Source: an uncultured Chloroflexota bacterium (GTDB taxonomy: Bacteria > Chloroflexota > Anaerolineae > Aggregatilineales > Phototrophicaceae). Taken from it: a stretch of DNA of 64,000 bases. The position numbers and the translations under genes are program-made. Shown here one piece after another: positions 17,657-27,010 of this stretch. The notes beneath the pieces were generated by a model, which did no database searches, was not told the DNA's origin, and saw nothing but the letters and a program-made list of their open reading frames with translations. The stretch lies in NCBI GenBank assembly GCA_937974245.1, contig CALJKV010000046.1:91065-155064 (forward strand), in the 5' to 3' direction. The stretch's first letter is position 1. Every line of letters starts with the position of its first letter.

Positions 17657-19090
17657 TTAGTTTTCGCCGGTTTCCATCTGGATGGCTTCTACCGCTAGTT
17701 TAGGGAAGTAACTGGTGTTCCACAGCCCGAAGTGGTGGTCAGGGCTGTCTGGGCTGGGGCAGGCGGGTTCAATGCAGGTGACGGTCAGCGGGAAGTCAAA
17801 TGCCGTCCACACCAGCCACCCGGCCAGTGCGTTGTTAGTCGCTGCATCCAGCGCTTGTCGCAGCGTGTCCGCCTGTGCCCGTTCGTCCGATTCGTAGGTG
17901 CTGTAACCGACGGCGCTCAAAAGAATCGGCTTGTCTGTTGTGGCGGTCAGCACCGCAATGCGCTGCCGCAGCGCGTCCACACTTCCGAAATGCTGGAAAC
18001 TCAGGAAGTCCACTGCCGGGAGTGCTGCTTCGGCGTCATCGCCCCAACTGGTAGTAATCAGGTGGTTGGTGTCCACTCGACGCACCAGCACCGCCGTTTC
18101 TACCAGCCATTCCAGCACTTCGCGCCGTTCAGCCCTGCCTTGCAGGTAATCACTATCGCCGCCTTCCCGCAAATCCCACGCCAGCAGCGCCGGTTCATCC
18201 CGGTAGCGACTGGTGAGATAGACGATTTGCTCTACGGTGTGGCGCGGGCTGCTGTACAGCGGAAACGTCTCCAGGTCAGGGGCATCATTCAATGTGAGTA
18301 TCAATCGGAAGCCCTTGTCTGCCGCCGCCAGAATCAGCGCGTCCAGCCGTGCGAAGGCATCCGGCACCGGCACTGCGCCATTGCCCGGACATGTGAACAG
18401 AACTTCGTGCCGCAGCCGGATTCGCAGTGTATTCAGCCCAGCCTCACGCATCAGGTCGAGTTCCTGATAAATGCTCTCAGCGTCATACGTCGTCATGAAT
18501 CGCGCGTATGGCGTTGCCAGCGGGTAATACACCACGCCATACACTGGGAACGGCTGCCCGTCTACTATGAAACCTGACTCATTGATTTGGACAAACACCC
18601 CTTGTGTGGGGCGATATGGCTGCACGAGTGCCTGGGCGCTGGTCGCTTGCCCGCTGGCACAGGTGGATGGGGCAACCGGCGTATACACATTAAGGCGCTG
18701 CAAACCGGCAGTTGCTTCATACCCCTGTATGTTATAGCCCTGTGCGGCTTCATATGCGGCGATGGCTTCATCCCAGCGGCTGCGCCCTTCTAATAGCCCG
18801 CCGTAGGTGACATACGCGCTGTACAACCGGTCTACCAGCGGCGTTTCCCAACCGCAGTCGCCATCCAGCGCCCACAGCCCTTCTAACGCCTGGATCGCCA
18901 GCGGCCAATTGCGTTCCCAATAATCATCTGCCGCCTGGCACAGCGAGCGAAGACTGTTCATATCGAGGGTCGGAACAGGTGTGACCGCTTGCAGGCCGCT
19001 GCTGTTTTCCGGCGTAGCAACTGGTATACACCCAGCCAGAAAAAGTAAGACCGCCACCGCGATGAAATGAGTGTAAAGCCTGCCTGTCAT
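17657..19090 (-). CDS. Lipoprotein with TPR-like region and clan-A glycoside-hydrolase-like barrel
   Basis: About 477 residues from ATG 19090 (MTGRLYTHF), preferred because AGGA precedes it and the longer frame would run into thrB. Lipobox: hydrophobic AVAVLLFLAGC, giving a lipidated Cys. Residues ~40-130 are helical and TPR-like (RWDEAIAAYEAAQGYN). From ~165 it looks like a TIM-barrel glycosidase (GVVYYPLATPYARFM, LDLMREAGLNTLRIRLRHEVLF, LLAWDLREGGDSDYL). The usual NEP of clan A is replaced by R-E-G-G, so activity is uncertain. It follows thrB by 4 nt. Confidence 0.65.
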   Translation of the reverse strand: MTGRLYTHFIAVAVLLFLAGCIPVATPENSSGLQAVTPVPTLDMNSLRSLCQAADDYWERNWPLAIQALEGLWALDGDCGWETPLVDRLYSAYVTYGGLLEGRSRWDEAIAAYEAAQGYNIQGYEATAGLQRLNVYTPVAPSTCASGQATSAQALVQPYRPTQGVFVQINESGFIVDGQPFPVYGVVYYPLATPYARFMTTYDAESIYQELDLMREAGLNTLRIRLRHEVLFTCPGNGAVPVPDAFARLDALILAAADKGFRLILTLNDAPDLETFPLYSSPRHTVEQIVYLTSRYRDEPALLAWDLREGGDSDYLQGRAERREVLEWLVETAVLVRRVDTNHLITTSWGDDAEAALPAVDFLSFQHFGSVDALRQRIAVLTATTDKPILLSAVGYSTYESDERAQADTLRQALDAATNNALAGWLVWTAFDFPLTVTCIEPACPSPDSPDHHFGLWNTSYFPKLAVEAIQMETGEN

Positions 19091-19094
19091 GCCA

Positions 19095-20012
19095 CTATCC
19101 TGTTGAACGGGCGACACTCACCTGGACACCCTGTGTATCCACTGGCACAATCCACGAACGCGACGCCACCCCAACCTGCTCAAATGCGAATTCCATCGCC
19201 GCTGCGATCTTGTCATGTTTTTCGGCGGCGAAAGCCAGCAGCGCCGGCCCCGTCCCACTTAGGGTGATGGCCGTCGCCCCAGCCCGCCGCGCCATTTCAC
19301 ACACATGGTCATAACCGGGGATATGCTCTTTCAGATGGGGTGTATAGAGCTTGTCATCCATTACCTGTGCCAGCAGTCGCAGATTGCCGGTGTGAAACGC
19401 TTCCAGCAGCAGCGGCAACCGGTTCACGTTATAGAGTGCGTCGCTCAATGCGACTCGTTCTGGGATAATCGAACTGGTATCCTCGGAGTAGTCTTCCAAC
19501 TCTGGCACAACAACGACCATGGTGAATGAGCTGGTGGGCAGCGCCCGGTATATCAGGGCTTCATCCGCCATGATGCTCGTTGTCAACCCGCCCAAAAGTG
19601 CCGGGAGTACATGGTCGGGTTCGCCACTCATCTGTGCGGCCAGCGTTAGCACCTGCTGCCGGGAATACGGGTTGCCCAGCAGGTTGTTCGCCGCGATAAT
19701 CCCGGCGGCGCGAAAAGCCGTTTCCGCCCCCAGACCGCTGGCGAAGGGAATATCGTTCTGGACGCGCATATGTACCCCCAGCACAGCCCGTTCTTGCTGT
19801 TGGAAAACGCGCATCATCCCCAGCGCCACCGGGTGCCGCAGGCCAGTGCTATACCGTCCCGCACCCTCTCCGGCGGTCTCCACCACCAGGCTGTCGTCAT
19901 CGCGCCCATTGATCTCGATAGACATATACAGGCCAACCGCCAGTCCCAGACTGTTCAGGCCAGGGCCGAGATTGGTGGCGGTTGCCGGGAGTTTAATCTT
20001 GACTCGCTGCAT
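19095..20012 (-). CDS. thrB: Homoserine kinase (GHMP family)
   Basis: Phosphorylates L-homoserine in threonine biosynthesis. 305 residues, normal size. The N-terminal KIKLPATATNLGPGLNSLGLAVGLY is the family start; the ATP-binding GHMP motif appears as PFASGLGAETAFRAAGIIAANN (many ThrB have GLGSSAA here); the C-terminal loop is AITLSGTGPALLAFA. No other threonine-pathway gene is nearby. It overlaps the histidine kinase gene upstream by 20 nt and is followed 4 nt later by the glycosidase-like lipoprotein, an unusual neighbourhood. Confidence 0.88.
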   Translation of the reverse strand: MQRVKIKLPATATNLGPGLNSLGLAVGLYMSIEINGRDDDSLVVETAGEGAGRYSTGLRHPVALGMMRVFQQQERAVLGVHMRVQNDIPFASGLGAETAFRAAGIIAANNLLGNPYSRQQVLTLAAQMSGEPDHVLPALLGGLTTSIMADEALIYRALPTSSFTMVVVVPELEDYSEDTSSIIPERVALSDALYNVNRLPLLLEAFHTGNLRLLAQVMDDKLYTPHLKEHIPGYDHVCEMARRAGATAITLSGTGPALLAFAAEKHDKIAAAMEFAFEQVGVASRSWIVPVDTQGVQVSVARSTG

Positions 20013-21081
20013 GGTGAGGTATTTCCGGTTGAACCGCTGGTAGGACGAAGGTGAAGGTGCTGCCGACTCCCAGGTTGCTGGATGCCCAGATGTCGCCGCC
20101 GTGCCGGGTAATAATTGTGCGTGTCACCGTCAGCCCCAGCCCACCGCCGGGGATATCGCGCACCTGCTCGTCTTTCGAGCGATACATCCGATCAAAAATG
20201 AGCGCCAATTCTTCGTCAGCGATCCCGATTCCCCGGTCTGCCACGCTGCAATACGCCTCGTGAACATCGCCCCAGGCATGAATAGCAATCGTTTGTTCCG
20301 GGTGAGAGTATACAATCGCATTATGCAGAATATTGTAAATCGCCAATTGCAGCCGTTCCGGGTCGCCCATCAGCGGTGGCAGCGGGTCTTGCAGGGAAAT
20401 GGCGATAGTGACCTTCTGGGTTACAGCCAGCCCTGTCAGTTGGTGTACGGCTTTATTGATGATCGCCCCCAGCTCAATCGGACGGTGTGCCAGCGGCATA
20501 CCCGCCTCAATCCATGCCAGGTCTACTAATGACTCGACCACCTCATGTAACTTGGTAGTGGTTTGTCGGATTCGCCCCAGGAATTTGGCCTGCTGCTCGT
20601 TCAAGTCCCCGAATTTCCCGACCAGATCGGCATATCCGCCAATCGCCGCAATCGGGTTACGCAGATCATGCGCGATGGTATGTGCCAGCGTTTCCCGTCG
20701 CGAGTCCAGGTCCTGTTTTTCGGTGACATCATGCAGAATCACGACCCGTTCGCCGTTCCCTAACGTTGAGGCCACCCCTACCGCCAGTCGTCGCTTGGGC
20801 AGTCGGATGTCCAGCGTCTGGTCGCCGGGGCGGGTGAACAGATTGAGCAGTGCCGGATTGTGCCGCAAACACTGCTCCGGCTTCTTGCCGATTAACTCCT
20901 CAATCGGCATACTCAACATCGCCGCCCCTGCCGGATTGACCTGTTCGATGATCCTGGCATGGTTGGTTAGCAGTATCCCGTCCGACGTGCTTCGGAAAAT
21001 AAAATCATATGCCAACGTCACCGCTTCCGCCGGGGAAGCAGCCGTTTCTGCGGTTATGGTTGGCTGGTGCTTGCCACTCAT
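19993..21081 (-). CDS. Soluble PAS-domain sensor histidine kinase
   Basis: 362 residues without membrane segments. PAS domain ~25-125 (AYDFIFRSTSDGILLTNHAR...VNPAGAAMLSMPIEELIGK), HisKA with phospho-acceptor His at ~137 in AHTIAHDLRNPIAAIGGYADL, then HATPase_c with N box IYNILHNAIVYS, G1 DRGIGIADEELALIFDRMYRS and G2 GGGLGLTVTRTII. No response regulator lies alongside, so the partner is elsewhere. The end overlaps thrB by 20 nt. The signal cannot be predicted from the sequence; no heme- or flavin-binding residues are obvious. Confidence 0.88.
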   Translation of the reverse strand: MSGKHQPTITAETAASPAEAVTLAYDFIFRSTSDGILLTNHARIIEQVNPAGAAMLSMPIEELIGKKPEQCLRHNPALLNLFTRPGDQTLDIRLPKRRLAVGVASTLGNGERVVILHDVTEKQDLDSRRETLAHTIAHDLRNPIAAIGGYADLVGKFGDLNEQQAKFLGRIRQTTTKLHEVVESLVDLAWIEAGMPLAHRPIELGAIINKAVHQLTGLAVTQKVTIAISLQDPLPPLMGDPERLQLAIYNILHNAIVYSHPEQTIAIHAWGDVHEAYCSVADRGIGIADEELALIFDRMYRSKDEQVRDIPGGGLGLTVTRTIITRHGGDIWASSNLGVGSTFTFVLPAVQPEIPHHAASQD

Positions 21082-21091
21082 CCGGGTTGCT

Positions 21092-23497
21092 CTATTCGTT
21101 GCCTAATGAAGCGTCCAATACATCCTGCCACTTCTCGTTATTGAGTGTGACTGTATGGCCGGATGTAAACTGCACAGTGGTTTTTTCTCGTGTCCGCTGC
21201 ACCGTCACGCCGTGCTGCCGAACAGTAACAGGCGTATCCAGGCGATACTCGCCGCCTGTCCAGACTTTCGTGCTTGATATGATGCGTACACCGACAACGC
21301 GCAGGAACAGGTGGAGCGGAATGACGCCCCCCAGGTGCCCGCTTTCCCCCAGCCCTTGCGGTTCATCGCTATGATAGAACTCGAAGAACGCTTTTCGCCC
21401 CGTAATAGTCGTGGTCTGAACGTTGAGTAGTTGTTTGATTAGTCGGGACGCCAGATCAGGCCGCCCGTACTCAATCAACCCTTCGCCCACCAAGGTCAAC
21501 CAGAACGGCCAGATACCCCCCGCGCCACTCGCGTTGCTGGGGTCGAAGTGACTGCCATTTGCCGGGTACATACTCACCCCGTTGGGACGCCAGAAACGGG
21601 ATTCATCGGTCATCAGACGGATGATTTGCTCGGCGCGTGCTGGGGTAATCCCCGTTGACCACAACGGGAGCAGTGCCGTGATGTCCAGTTCAGTCGTATC
21701 TACGGTGCTGACATCCACGCGGTAGGTGCGGCTCAGGCCGTTCACGGTTATCCGATCCAGCATCGAGAAAATCGCCTCGCTGGTATATACGCCCCGCCCG
21801 GAAGACCACACTACCCGGTCACTGTCTGCCTGTTCCTTGATCCCCTCTCCGCCCGCATCCAGACCTTCTAATGTTAATGTCAGGCGTGGCACATGCCGCA
21901 GCCCGCCTTTCACCAGGATTCGCACCCGGTTAGGCGGCGTAATCCGTTCGGCAGGGAGCAGGTCATCCCCGACAGGGGCATCGTTCAGAATCGTCACGGC
22001 GCCGGTTGTCAGGTGGGTATCCCGGTCACGATAGACATAACGCCCCTCAGTTTCGTTCCAGAGCGATTCTAATGCGGTTTGCAGGGTGGCGATACGCGTC
22101 TGCAAATGGCGTTCATCGGTTTCGCGTCGTAGATAATAGGCGATTTCTCGCAGGCTCTTCGCTTCTGAGAGCAAATACGCCATCAAGTCCGGGGATTCGG
22201 CGTATTGAATGTTCGCGCCTTGTCCCCAGCTTTGCCAGGCCGCAAAAGTCGGCATGAACGGATAGCCGGTCTGTTCTTCTCGCTGCCATTCCGGCAGACC
22301 ATCGCCATCCTTGTCCATATCCGGGGCGAACCAGCGCTCAAAGAATTTCAGCAGTCCTGGAAACGCCGTCTCCAGAAATTGGGCATCCTCTGTGTACTGA
22401 AACACGCCCCAAGTCAGTCGTGCCAGTACGGGCAGACACAACATCCCGCTGCGCTGTCCTTCCAGACCGGGCTTCCAGTCAATCCACCCATCGGCTTGCT
22501 GTACAGCCAGGTAATTGCGAATGACACCCTGTGCAAGTTCGGGGTTCACCGCGCCCATCGCCTGCGCCGCCAGGTACGCCAGGGTAGGGGGCTGCCCATC
22601 CCAGCCCCGGCTGTGGCCGCTACCGCCACTGAAACCATCCACCGGCCTCCGGGTCGCCACGAAGGATGCAAAGGGCAGGCTGGCCGTCGGCTTGAGGAAA
22701 CTCTGGATTAGCTGCTGGTAGGAAAGGGCAAAGGCCATATCCATATCTGCATCGCCCGTCTGGATATGTGGAACAGACTGTGCAACCTTTTGCACTTGCT
22801 GGAAGTGCTGATCCCACCCTTCGTCTAACCACTTTTGCGCCAGACCAAGCGAATCGCGGACCGTCAATCGCCCGGCATGAACCCAGCGTACCGTTACAGA
22901 CTCACCAGCAGTGATGGTGAAGTCACAGTAGACCTTCGGGCTGATGCCCAGGCCGGTATCTGTTTCGGCTGTGCCATTTTCAAGCAGGACCACCGGGTTC
23001 AGATTGCCGATTTTTCCCATACCTAGGGCGTACAGACCGCCGGGCAGGGGAATGAGTTTTAGTGGCTGCTCTTTGCCTTTTGCCCCCACATGGCCGAAGA
23101 GCTCCAGACGCACCTGAACCGGGTTTTTCGCGGTGTTCCGCAGCGTAAAGCGTCCCCCTATAGCATGGGACTCCATAGCCCAATAGTCGGCGGTAAGCAG
23201 CAGTGAAGGCGTAAGGGCGGCATCAACTTGTGCATAACCCGGCGCGAACGCAGTAATGACCGGCGGTTGGGCATAGGCCTGTGTCTGGTAAATGATGCGC
23301 CCGCCATGTGTCCATAGCGGGACGATGCTTGCCAATCCGGTTCTGCCGCCATAGTTGGTTTGTAGTTTCAACGCCGGAGAATCGGTAACGCCCGGTGTCA
23401 GTTCCCACACCTGATCGTCATTGTAATCAGTGGAACTCAGTCGGGCGTCGGCGGCCAGGGGCAAGGTGGCAATTGGTGTATGTAGTGTGTTAGTCAA
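21092..23497 (-). CDS. Large glycoside-hydrolase-like protein with (alpha/alpha)6 barrel
   Basis: 801 residues, no signal peptide. N-terminal beta-sandwich (~1-230; TADYWAMESHAIGGRFTLRNTAKNPVQVRLELFGHVG) is followed by an alpha-barrel with the look of GH63/GH37/amylo-alpha-1,6-glucosidase-type enzymes: FVATRRPVDGFSGGSGHSRGWDGQPPTLAYLA, AQGVIRNYLAVQQADGWIDWKPGL, DKDGDGLPEWQ, WGQGANIQYAESPDLMAYLLSEA, and GAGGIWPFWLTLVGEGLIEYGRPDLA near the end. The D-x-D-x-D-G-LPEW stretch resembles a calcium/substrate loop seen in such enzymes. Likely acts on intracellular glycans or glycosides; substrate unknown. It precedes the histidine kinase by 10 nt. Confidence 0.7.
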   Translation of the reverse strand: MTNTLHTPIATLPLAADARLSSTDYNDDQVWELTPGVTDSPALKLQTNYGGRTGLASIVPLWTHGGRIIYQTQAYAQPPVITAFAPGYAQVDAALTPSLLLTADYWAMESHAIGGRFTLRNTAKNPVQVRLELFGHVGAKGKEQPLKLIPLPGGLYALGMGKIGNLNPVVLLENGTAETDTGLGISPKVYCDFTITAGESVTVRWVHAGRLTVRDSLGLAQKWLDEGWDQHFQQVQKVAQSVPHIQTGDADMDMAFALSYQQLIQSFLKPTASLPFASFVATRRPVDGFSGGSGHSRGWDGQPPTLAYLAAQAMGAVNPELAQGVIRNYLAVQQADGWIDWKPGLEGQRSGMLCLPVLARLTWGVFQYTEDAQFLETAFPGLLKFFERWFAPDMDKDGDGLPEWQREEQTGYPFMPTFAAWQSWGQGANIQYAESPDLMAYLLSEAKSLREIAYYLRRETDERHLQTRIATLQTALESLWNETEGRYVYRDRDTHLTTGAVTILNDAPVGDDLLPAERITPPNRVRILVKGGLRHVPRLTLTLEGLDAGGEGIKEQADSDRVVWSSGRGVYTSEAIFSMLDRITVNGLSRTYRVDVSTVDTTELDITALLPLWSTGITPARAEQIIRLMTDESRFWRPNGVSMYPANGSHFDPSNASGAGGIWPFWLTLVGEGLIEYGRPDLASRLIKQLLNVQTTTITGRKAFFEFYHSDEPQGLGESGHLGGVIPLHLFLRVVGVRIISSTKVWTGGEYRLDTPVTVRQHGVTVQRTREKTTVQFTSGHTVTLNNEKWQDVLDASLGNE

Positions 23498-23618
23498 CCA
23501 GAACCCCCATTAATCGAGATGAAAAACACGCACCCGGGCATGATGCTCTACCGGAGATTACAGCAGGTGGTAGGGGCACCTCCCAGGTTGATGAGTAAGC
23601 GTACTACCTCCCACTATA

Positions 23619-24278
23619 TCACGAAATTTTCTGCCACGTGCCATCCGTCTCATTAAATCGAAACTGCTCATCATACAGGCTGAATAGCACATGATACCCC
23701 GGCCCCGGCACATACTCATTTGCAGTATTTACCGTGCCACCATGATGGTATTCGTAATTGCTCACATAGCCGAACTCCGGCGTCACGGCCCATCCCAGTG
23801 CGTCACGTACAGCTTGTGTGTCGCGCCATAACTTGCCGAAACCCCGTTCTGGTTGGAGCATTCCGTCGGGTGGAACAATAGTAGGGTCGGTCTCCGGCTC
23901 GCCTTCATTGAACGTATCTTCGTATACCTGCCACGTTCCTTGATCCGGCCCGCTTTCGATCATCACCCAGATTTGTTCACGCGGTTGCACCCAGAACATC
24001 CGCCCATGCTCGAATACCTGTTCGGCCACCTGAATCCGGTTCATGACCGGTGTCGGCATTGGGTCAAGTGTTGGCGTAAGATCAGGGGCGACGGACGGTG
24101 GCACACTGGTTACGGTCTCAGCGGCAGTAGCGGGTGAGGCTTGCGCGGCGCTGGCCGTTTCAGGAGTAGTAGGGGTTGCGGTGACGACCAGGACAATTTG
24201 CGTGGGAGGCGGCCCCTGGCAGGCAGTCACAAGTAGTGCCAGGATCAGGACCGTTCCAATAAACCAACGTAGTTGCAT
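23619..24278 (-). CDS. Lipoprotein of unknown function
   Basis: About 219 residues from ATG 24278 (MQLRWFIGTVLILALLVTAC), chosen because it gives a textbook lipoprotein signal and has GGAGAG 9 nt upstream; the frame extends further up but without a signal. After the lipidated Cys comes a Pro/Thr/Ala linker (~25-75). The globular C-terminal domain contains RMFWVQPREQIWVMIE, ERGFGKLWRDTQAVRDALGWAVTPEFGY and YHVLFSLYDEQFRFNETDGTWQ. Similar 'PERGFGKLW...LGWA' lipoproteins recur in Chloroflexota; function unknown. A -10-like TATAAC occurs shortly upstream. Confidence 0.7.
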   Translation of the reverse strand: MQLRWFIGTVLILALLVTACQGPPPTQIVLVVTATPTTPETASAAQASPATAAETVTSVPPSVAPDLTPTLDPMPTPVMNRIQVAEQVFEHGRMFWVQPREQIWVMIESGPDQGTWQVYEDTFNEGEPETDPTIVPPDGMLQPERGFGKLWRDTQAVRDALGWAVTPEFGYVSNYEYHHGGTVNTANEYVPGPGYHVLFSLYDEQFRFNETDGTWQKIS

Positions 24279-24559
24279 CTGTGAGACTCTCCACTGGTTA
24301 TAATGCCGGGCTGCGCAATCTGGCACACAACGCGGCTGATGTTTGGGATTGTAGCAAACGTGGGAAGGGATGCAAGTCTTCGTCACGTTACCGTAGCCAT
24401 ATCAACGGTTAAGCAGTGCTTTTCATGCTAGAATTGCCCTAAGTGGCAATTGCCTTGTGGCCGTAATCCTTTATCATGAAGCAGATCTGGCAGATTACGC
24501 TGCCGATAGCCTGGGTCAGGCACAAACGGCCTTTGCCTTTCAACCCGGCATTTCAATAC

Positions 24560-24907
24560 ATGGAGCAGGTTGTCTTGGACTCACAGAATATGCGCCCGGC
24601 CTCAATCACACTCAATAAAACCGCAGGATTCTTAGAAATCACCTGGAACAATGGGAGAGTATGCCAGTATCCGCTGCCCGAACTGCGTGAAGCCTGTCCC
24701 TGCGCCGAATGCCGGGGCGGTCATGAGTATATGGGGCGTGAATTTGACCCTGAGAATATCTTGAAATTAACACCGAAACGCTCATATGCCGCTGTTGGTA
24801 TTGATATGGTTGGCAATTATGCCGTGCAACCATCCTGGGATGATGGACACAATTCTGGAATCTACACCTGGGATTACTTATGGCGCCTCTGTCCGCCGGA
24901 GGAATAA
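24560..24907 (+). CDS. DUF971 family protein
   Basis: 115 residues from ATG 24560 (MEQVVLDSQN). The frame extends to an ATG at 24476, but the family begins about here. Core: MRPASITLNKTAGFLEITWNNG, then LREACPCAECRGGHEY with the conserved Cys cluster, VGNYAVQPSWDDGHNSGIYTWDYLW with the family GH.tGiY.w.yL motif. DUF971 is the domain found at the N-terminus of gamma-butyrobetaine hydroxylase and as a free protein linked to Fe-S or ApbC-type proteins in some genomes; no such partner lies here. The GGAGG at its end serves the next gene. Confidence 0.85.
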   Translation: MEQVVLDSQNMRPASITLNKTAGFLEITWNNGRVCQYPLPELREACPCAECRGGHEYMGREFDPENILKLTPKRSYAAVGIDMVGNYAVQPSWDDGHNSGIYTWDYLWRLCPPEE

Positions 24908-24912
24908 GCAAG

Positions 24913-25485
24913 ATGCTGGAACAACATAGAGTCTGGGGACTGTTCTCACTGGCGGAAATCAGCTACCTGCGCATGGAAGCAATGGATTTGTTCGAGCAAT
25001 GCCTGACGGAAGGCAGCCCGGATCACCTGAAGTCCTTCATTGACCAGCAAATCGTAGAAGAACCGCCCCGTGTTAGCCTGCTGCGCGAAGTGGCTGAAGA
25101 CTTACACCTGCGCTTACTCTCCCTGCGTGAGTATCATGCCGACGTGCGTGAACAGGTGCTGCGGGCCTTGCACGACGATTTTAGCATTGATATTTCCCCA
25201 ATTTCCCCTGCGAACCAGATGGAAACATATCATCTATTGGAAGCGGAAACCATTTTCGACTACCTGCACCAGCAGTCCCCTCGCTTGAATCCGAAAGATA
25301 CCGCCATGCTGCGCAAGACCATTGAAGCCTCTCTTCAGATGGCTGCGCACCTCTATGCCGACGTCCTCATGACCCAGGAATTGTACCATTATCTGCTCGA
25401 TTGGTTGGATGGATTATATGCCGTAAATGTCCGCCGTTTATGGATTGATCCCTGGGAAACGATCCCACAGGACCGCGTTCACTAA
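24913..25485 (+). CDS. Unknown helical protein, coupled to the DUF971 gene
   Basis: 190 residues from ATG 24913, with GGAGG formed by the last codons of the preceding gene. Mainly alpha-helical and acidic: VWGLFSLAEISYLRMEAMDLFEQCL, LLREVAEDLHLRLLSLREYHADVREQVLRALHDDF, LLEAETIFDYLHQQSPRL, YHYLLDWLDGLYAV. No signal, no membrane segment and no motif I recognise. The 5-nt gap and shared ribosome site imply co-expression with DUF971, which is the only clue to role. Confidence 0.7.
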   Translation: MLEQHRVWGLFSLAEISYLRMEAMDLFEQCLTEGSPDHLKSFIDQQIVEEPPRVSLLREVAEDLHLRLLSLREYHADVREQVLRALHDDFSIDISPISPANQMETYHLLEAETIFDYLHQQSPRLNPKDTAMLRKTIEASLQMAAHLYADVLMTQELYHYLLDWLDGLYAVNVRRLWIDPWETIPQDRVH

Positions 25486-25584
25486 TTAAGCTTCTGCCCG
25501 GTTCCGCTGTGTTCGCTATGATCTAAGAACCTTTTATGTTCCTTTGTTTATGTTGCCCGATCAATTATGTGCAGTTTACTTTGC

Positions 25585-25613
25585 TTGTTTTGTGCATCTT
25601 GCCAGGGTATGAT
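25585..25613 (+). promoter_or_regulatory. Promoter of the sugar ABC importer operon
   Basis: TTGTTT (25585-25590), 17-nt spacer, TATGAT (25608-25613). It lies about 90 nt upstream of the binding-protein ATG, which carries AAAGGG inside a small GAAAG/CTTTC hairpin. Confidence 0.5.
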
Positions 25614-25699
25614 ATTGGTTATTGTTCCTTCCGGGCGTAAAATAAAAAAGTCTGACCATTCTGGTCTTGGATGAACCTATTTAGAAAGGGAACTTTCGT

Positions 25700-26926
25700 A
25701 TGAAAATCAAGTTTGTTGTTCTCATGGTCGTCGCCCTCATGGCACTCGGCAGCCTCAGTGCCGTTGTTGCTCAGGACGCGATGGGCCCCTATACCCTGGT
25801 GATGTGGAGCCAGGACGGCGATACCAACAACGCAGTGATTGCTGGACTGTTCGAGCAGTGGGCCGCCGAATTTGCCCCCGGTTCCACACTGGAAATCGTC
25901 CAGAAGGAAACCGAAGTTCTGCGTAATGACCTGCAAACCGCCGGTCTGGCTGGCTCTGGCCTGCCCGATTTCTTCCTTGGCCCGAATGACGCCATTGGCC
26001 CGCTGTCGGATGCTGGCCTGTTGCAGCCGCTGGACGAACTGTTTGACATGTCCCTGTATCCCTTCAACCTCGGTGCTGCCCAGATCGCTGGTGTCACCCT
26101 GGGCGTCCCCACCAATGCTGGTAACCACCTGATGCTCATGTACAACAAGAGCCTGGTCGAAACTGCCCCCGATACCTGGGCTGACCTGATCGCCGCTGCG
26201 AATGCTGTGGAAGAAGCCAATCCCGATGTCCAGGGTTTTGCTTACAATCTGAATGAGCCGTTCTGGTTCCTGCCCTTCGTACACGGTTTTGGTGGCAGCA
26301 CCTTCGATGAAGAAGGCAACTTCTCCATGGACACCGAAGCCTGGGTGAATGCTTACCAGTTCGTGCATGACCTCAAGTTCGTCGAAGAAGTTGTCCCCGC
26401 TGAATGCGATTACAATTGCGCCAGCGACAGCTTCAAGGCCGGCACTACCGCCATTATCCTCAATGGTGACTGGGCCATCGGCGAATACCTGGATACCGAA
26501 GTCTCCCCGGCGCTCGGCCCCGACAACCTCGGTGTCGCCCCCTGGCCCGCCTACGAAGATGGCAATCGTCCCCAGCCGTTCACCGCTGGTAAATTCATCA
26601 GTATCCCGGTGACGACTGCTGACGCACAGCTCGAAGGCACCGTTGCTTTCGTGACCTGGCTGACCACGGATGTGGCCGCTATTGAGGTTCACGCACTTGG
26701 CACGGGCCGTCTGCCCGCCATCGCTGGTATCCCGGTTGAAGATCCCATTCTCCAGGCTTCGCAGGCCGCGTTGGAGACCGGTGTCGGTATGCCCGCCAAT
26801 CCCGCGCTGCGCTGCATGTGGGATAGCGTCCGTCCGAACCTGGAAGGCGTCATGAGCGATGCGCTCGATGCAGCCACAGCCGCCAGCGAATCTCAGATTT
26901 CAGCCGAACTTTGCCTCGAAGGCTAA
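25700..26926 (+). CDS. Carbohydrate ABC importer, substrate-binding protein (CUT1/maltose-type)
   Basis: 408 residues, exported. The signal sequence MKIKFVVLMVVALMALGSLSAVVAQ is cut after a VVA-Q site. There is no lipobox Cys, so anchoring, if any, is by other means. The mature part is a family 1 periplasmic binding protein: YTLVMWSQDGDTNNAVIAGLFEQW, GLPDFFLGPNDAIGPLSDAGLLQPLDE, GVPTNAGNHLMLMYNKSLV, IILNGDWAIGEYLDT, and a C-terminal helix bundle. The base composition is more C-rich at third positions than the neighbours, as expected for a highly expressed gene. First gene of binding protein-permease-permease; a hairpin follows its stop. Confidence 0.92.
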   Translation: MKIKFVVLMVVALMALGSLSAVVAQDAMGPYTLVMWSQDGDTNNAVIAGLFEQWAAEFAPGSTLEIVQKETEVLRNDLQTAGLAGSGLPDFFLGPNDAIGPLSDAGLLQPLDELFDMSLYPFNLGAAQIAGVTLGVPTNAGNHLMLMYNKSLVETAPDTWADLIAAANAVEEANPDVQGFAYNLNEPFWFLPFVHGFGGSTFDEEGNFSMDTEAWVNAYQFVHDLKFVEEVVPAECDYNCASDSFKAGTTAIILNGDWAIGEYLDTEVSPALGPDNLGVAPWPAYEDGNRPQPFTAGKFISIPVTTADAQLEGTVAFVTWLTTDVAAIEVHALGTGRLPAIAGIPVEDPILQASQAALETGVGMPANPALRCMWDSVRPNLEGVMSDALDAATAASESQISAELCLEG

Positions 26927-26955
26927 TGACGGTTTAGCAATAGTTGAAAAATAAT

Positions 26956-26986
26956 GGGGTGGGGCGGCATGATTTCGCCCCACTCC
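26956..26986 (+). promoter_or_regulatory. Stem-loop between binding-protein and permease genes
   Basis: GGGGTGGGGCG (26956-26966) pairs with CGCCCCACTCC (26976-26986), 11 bp with one G-U and a 9-nt loop. Such stems after binding-protein genes commonly stabilise the upstream mRNA and reduce read-through, giving more binding protein than permease. No strong T run follows. Confidence 0.65.
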
Positions 26987-27010
26987 GCATTTATTACCTG
27001 GAGTATCGTG

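Noticed and set aside
25619..26692. Long minus-strand open frame opposite the sugar-binding protein gene
   Set aside because: It is fully antisense to a complete binding-protein gene with signal peptide and ribosome site. The open frame arises from the strong third-position bias of the plus-strand gene, and its translation shows no recognisable motif.
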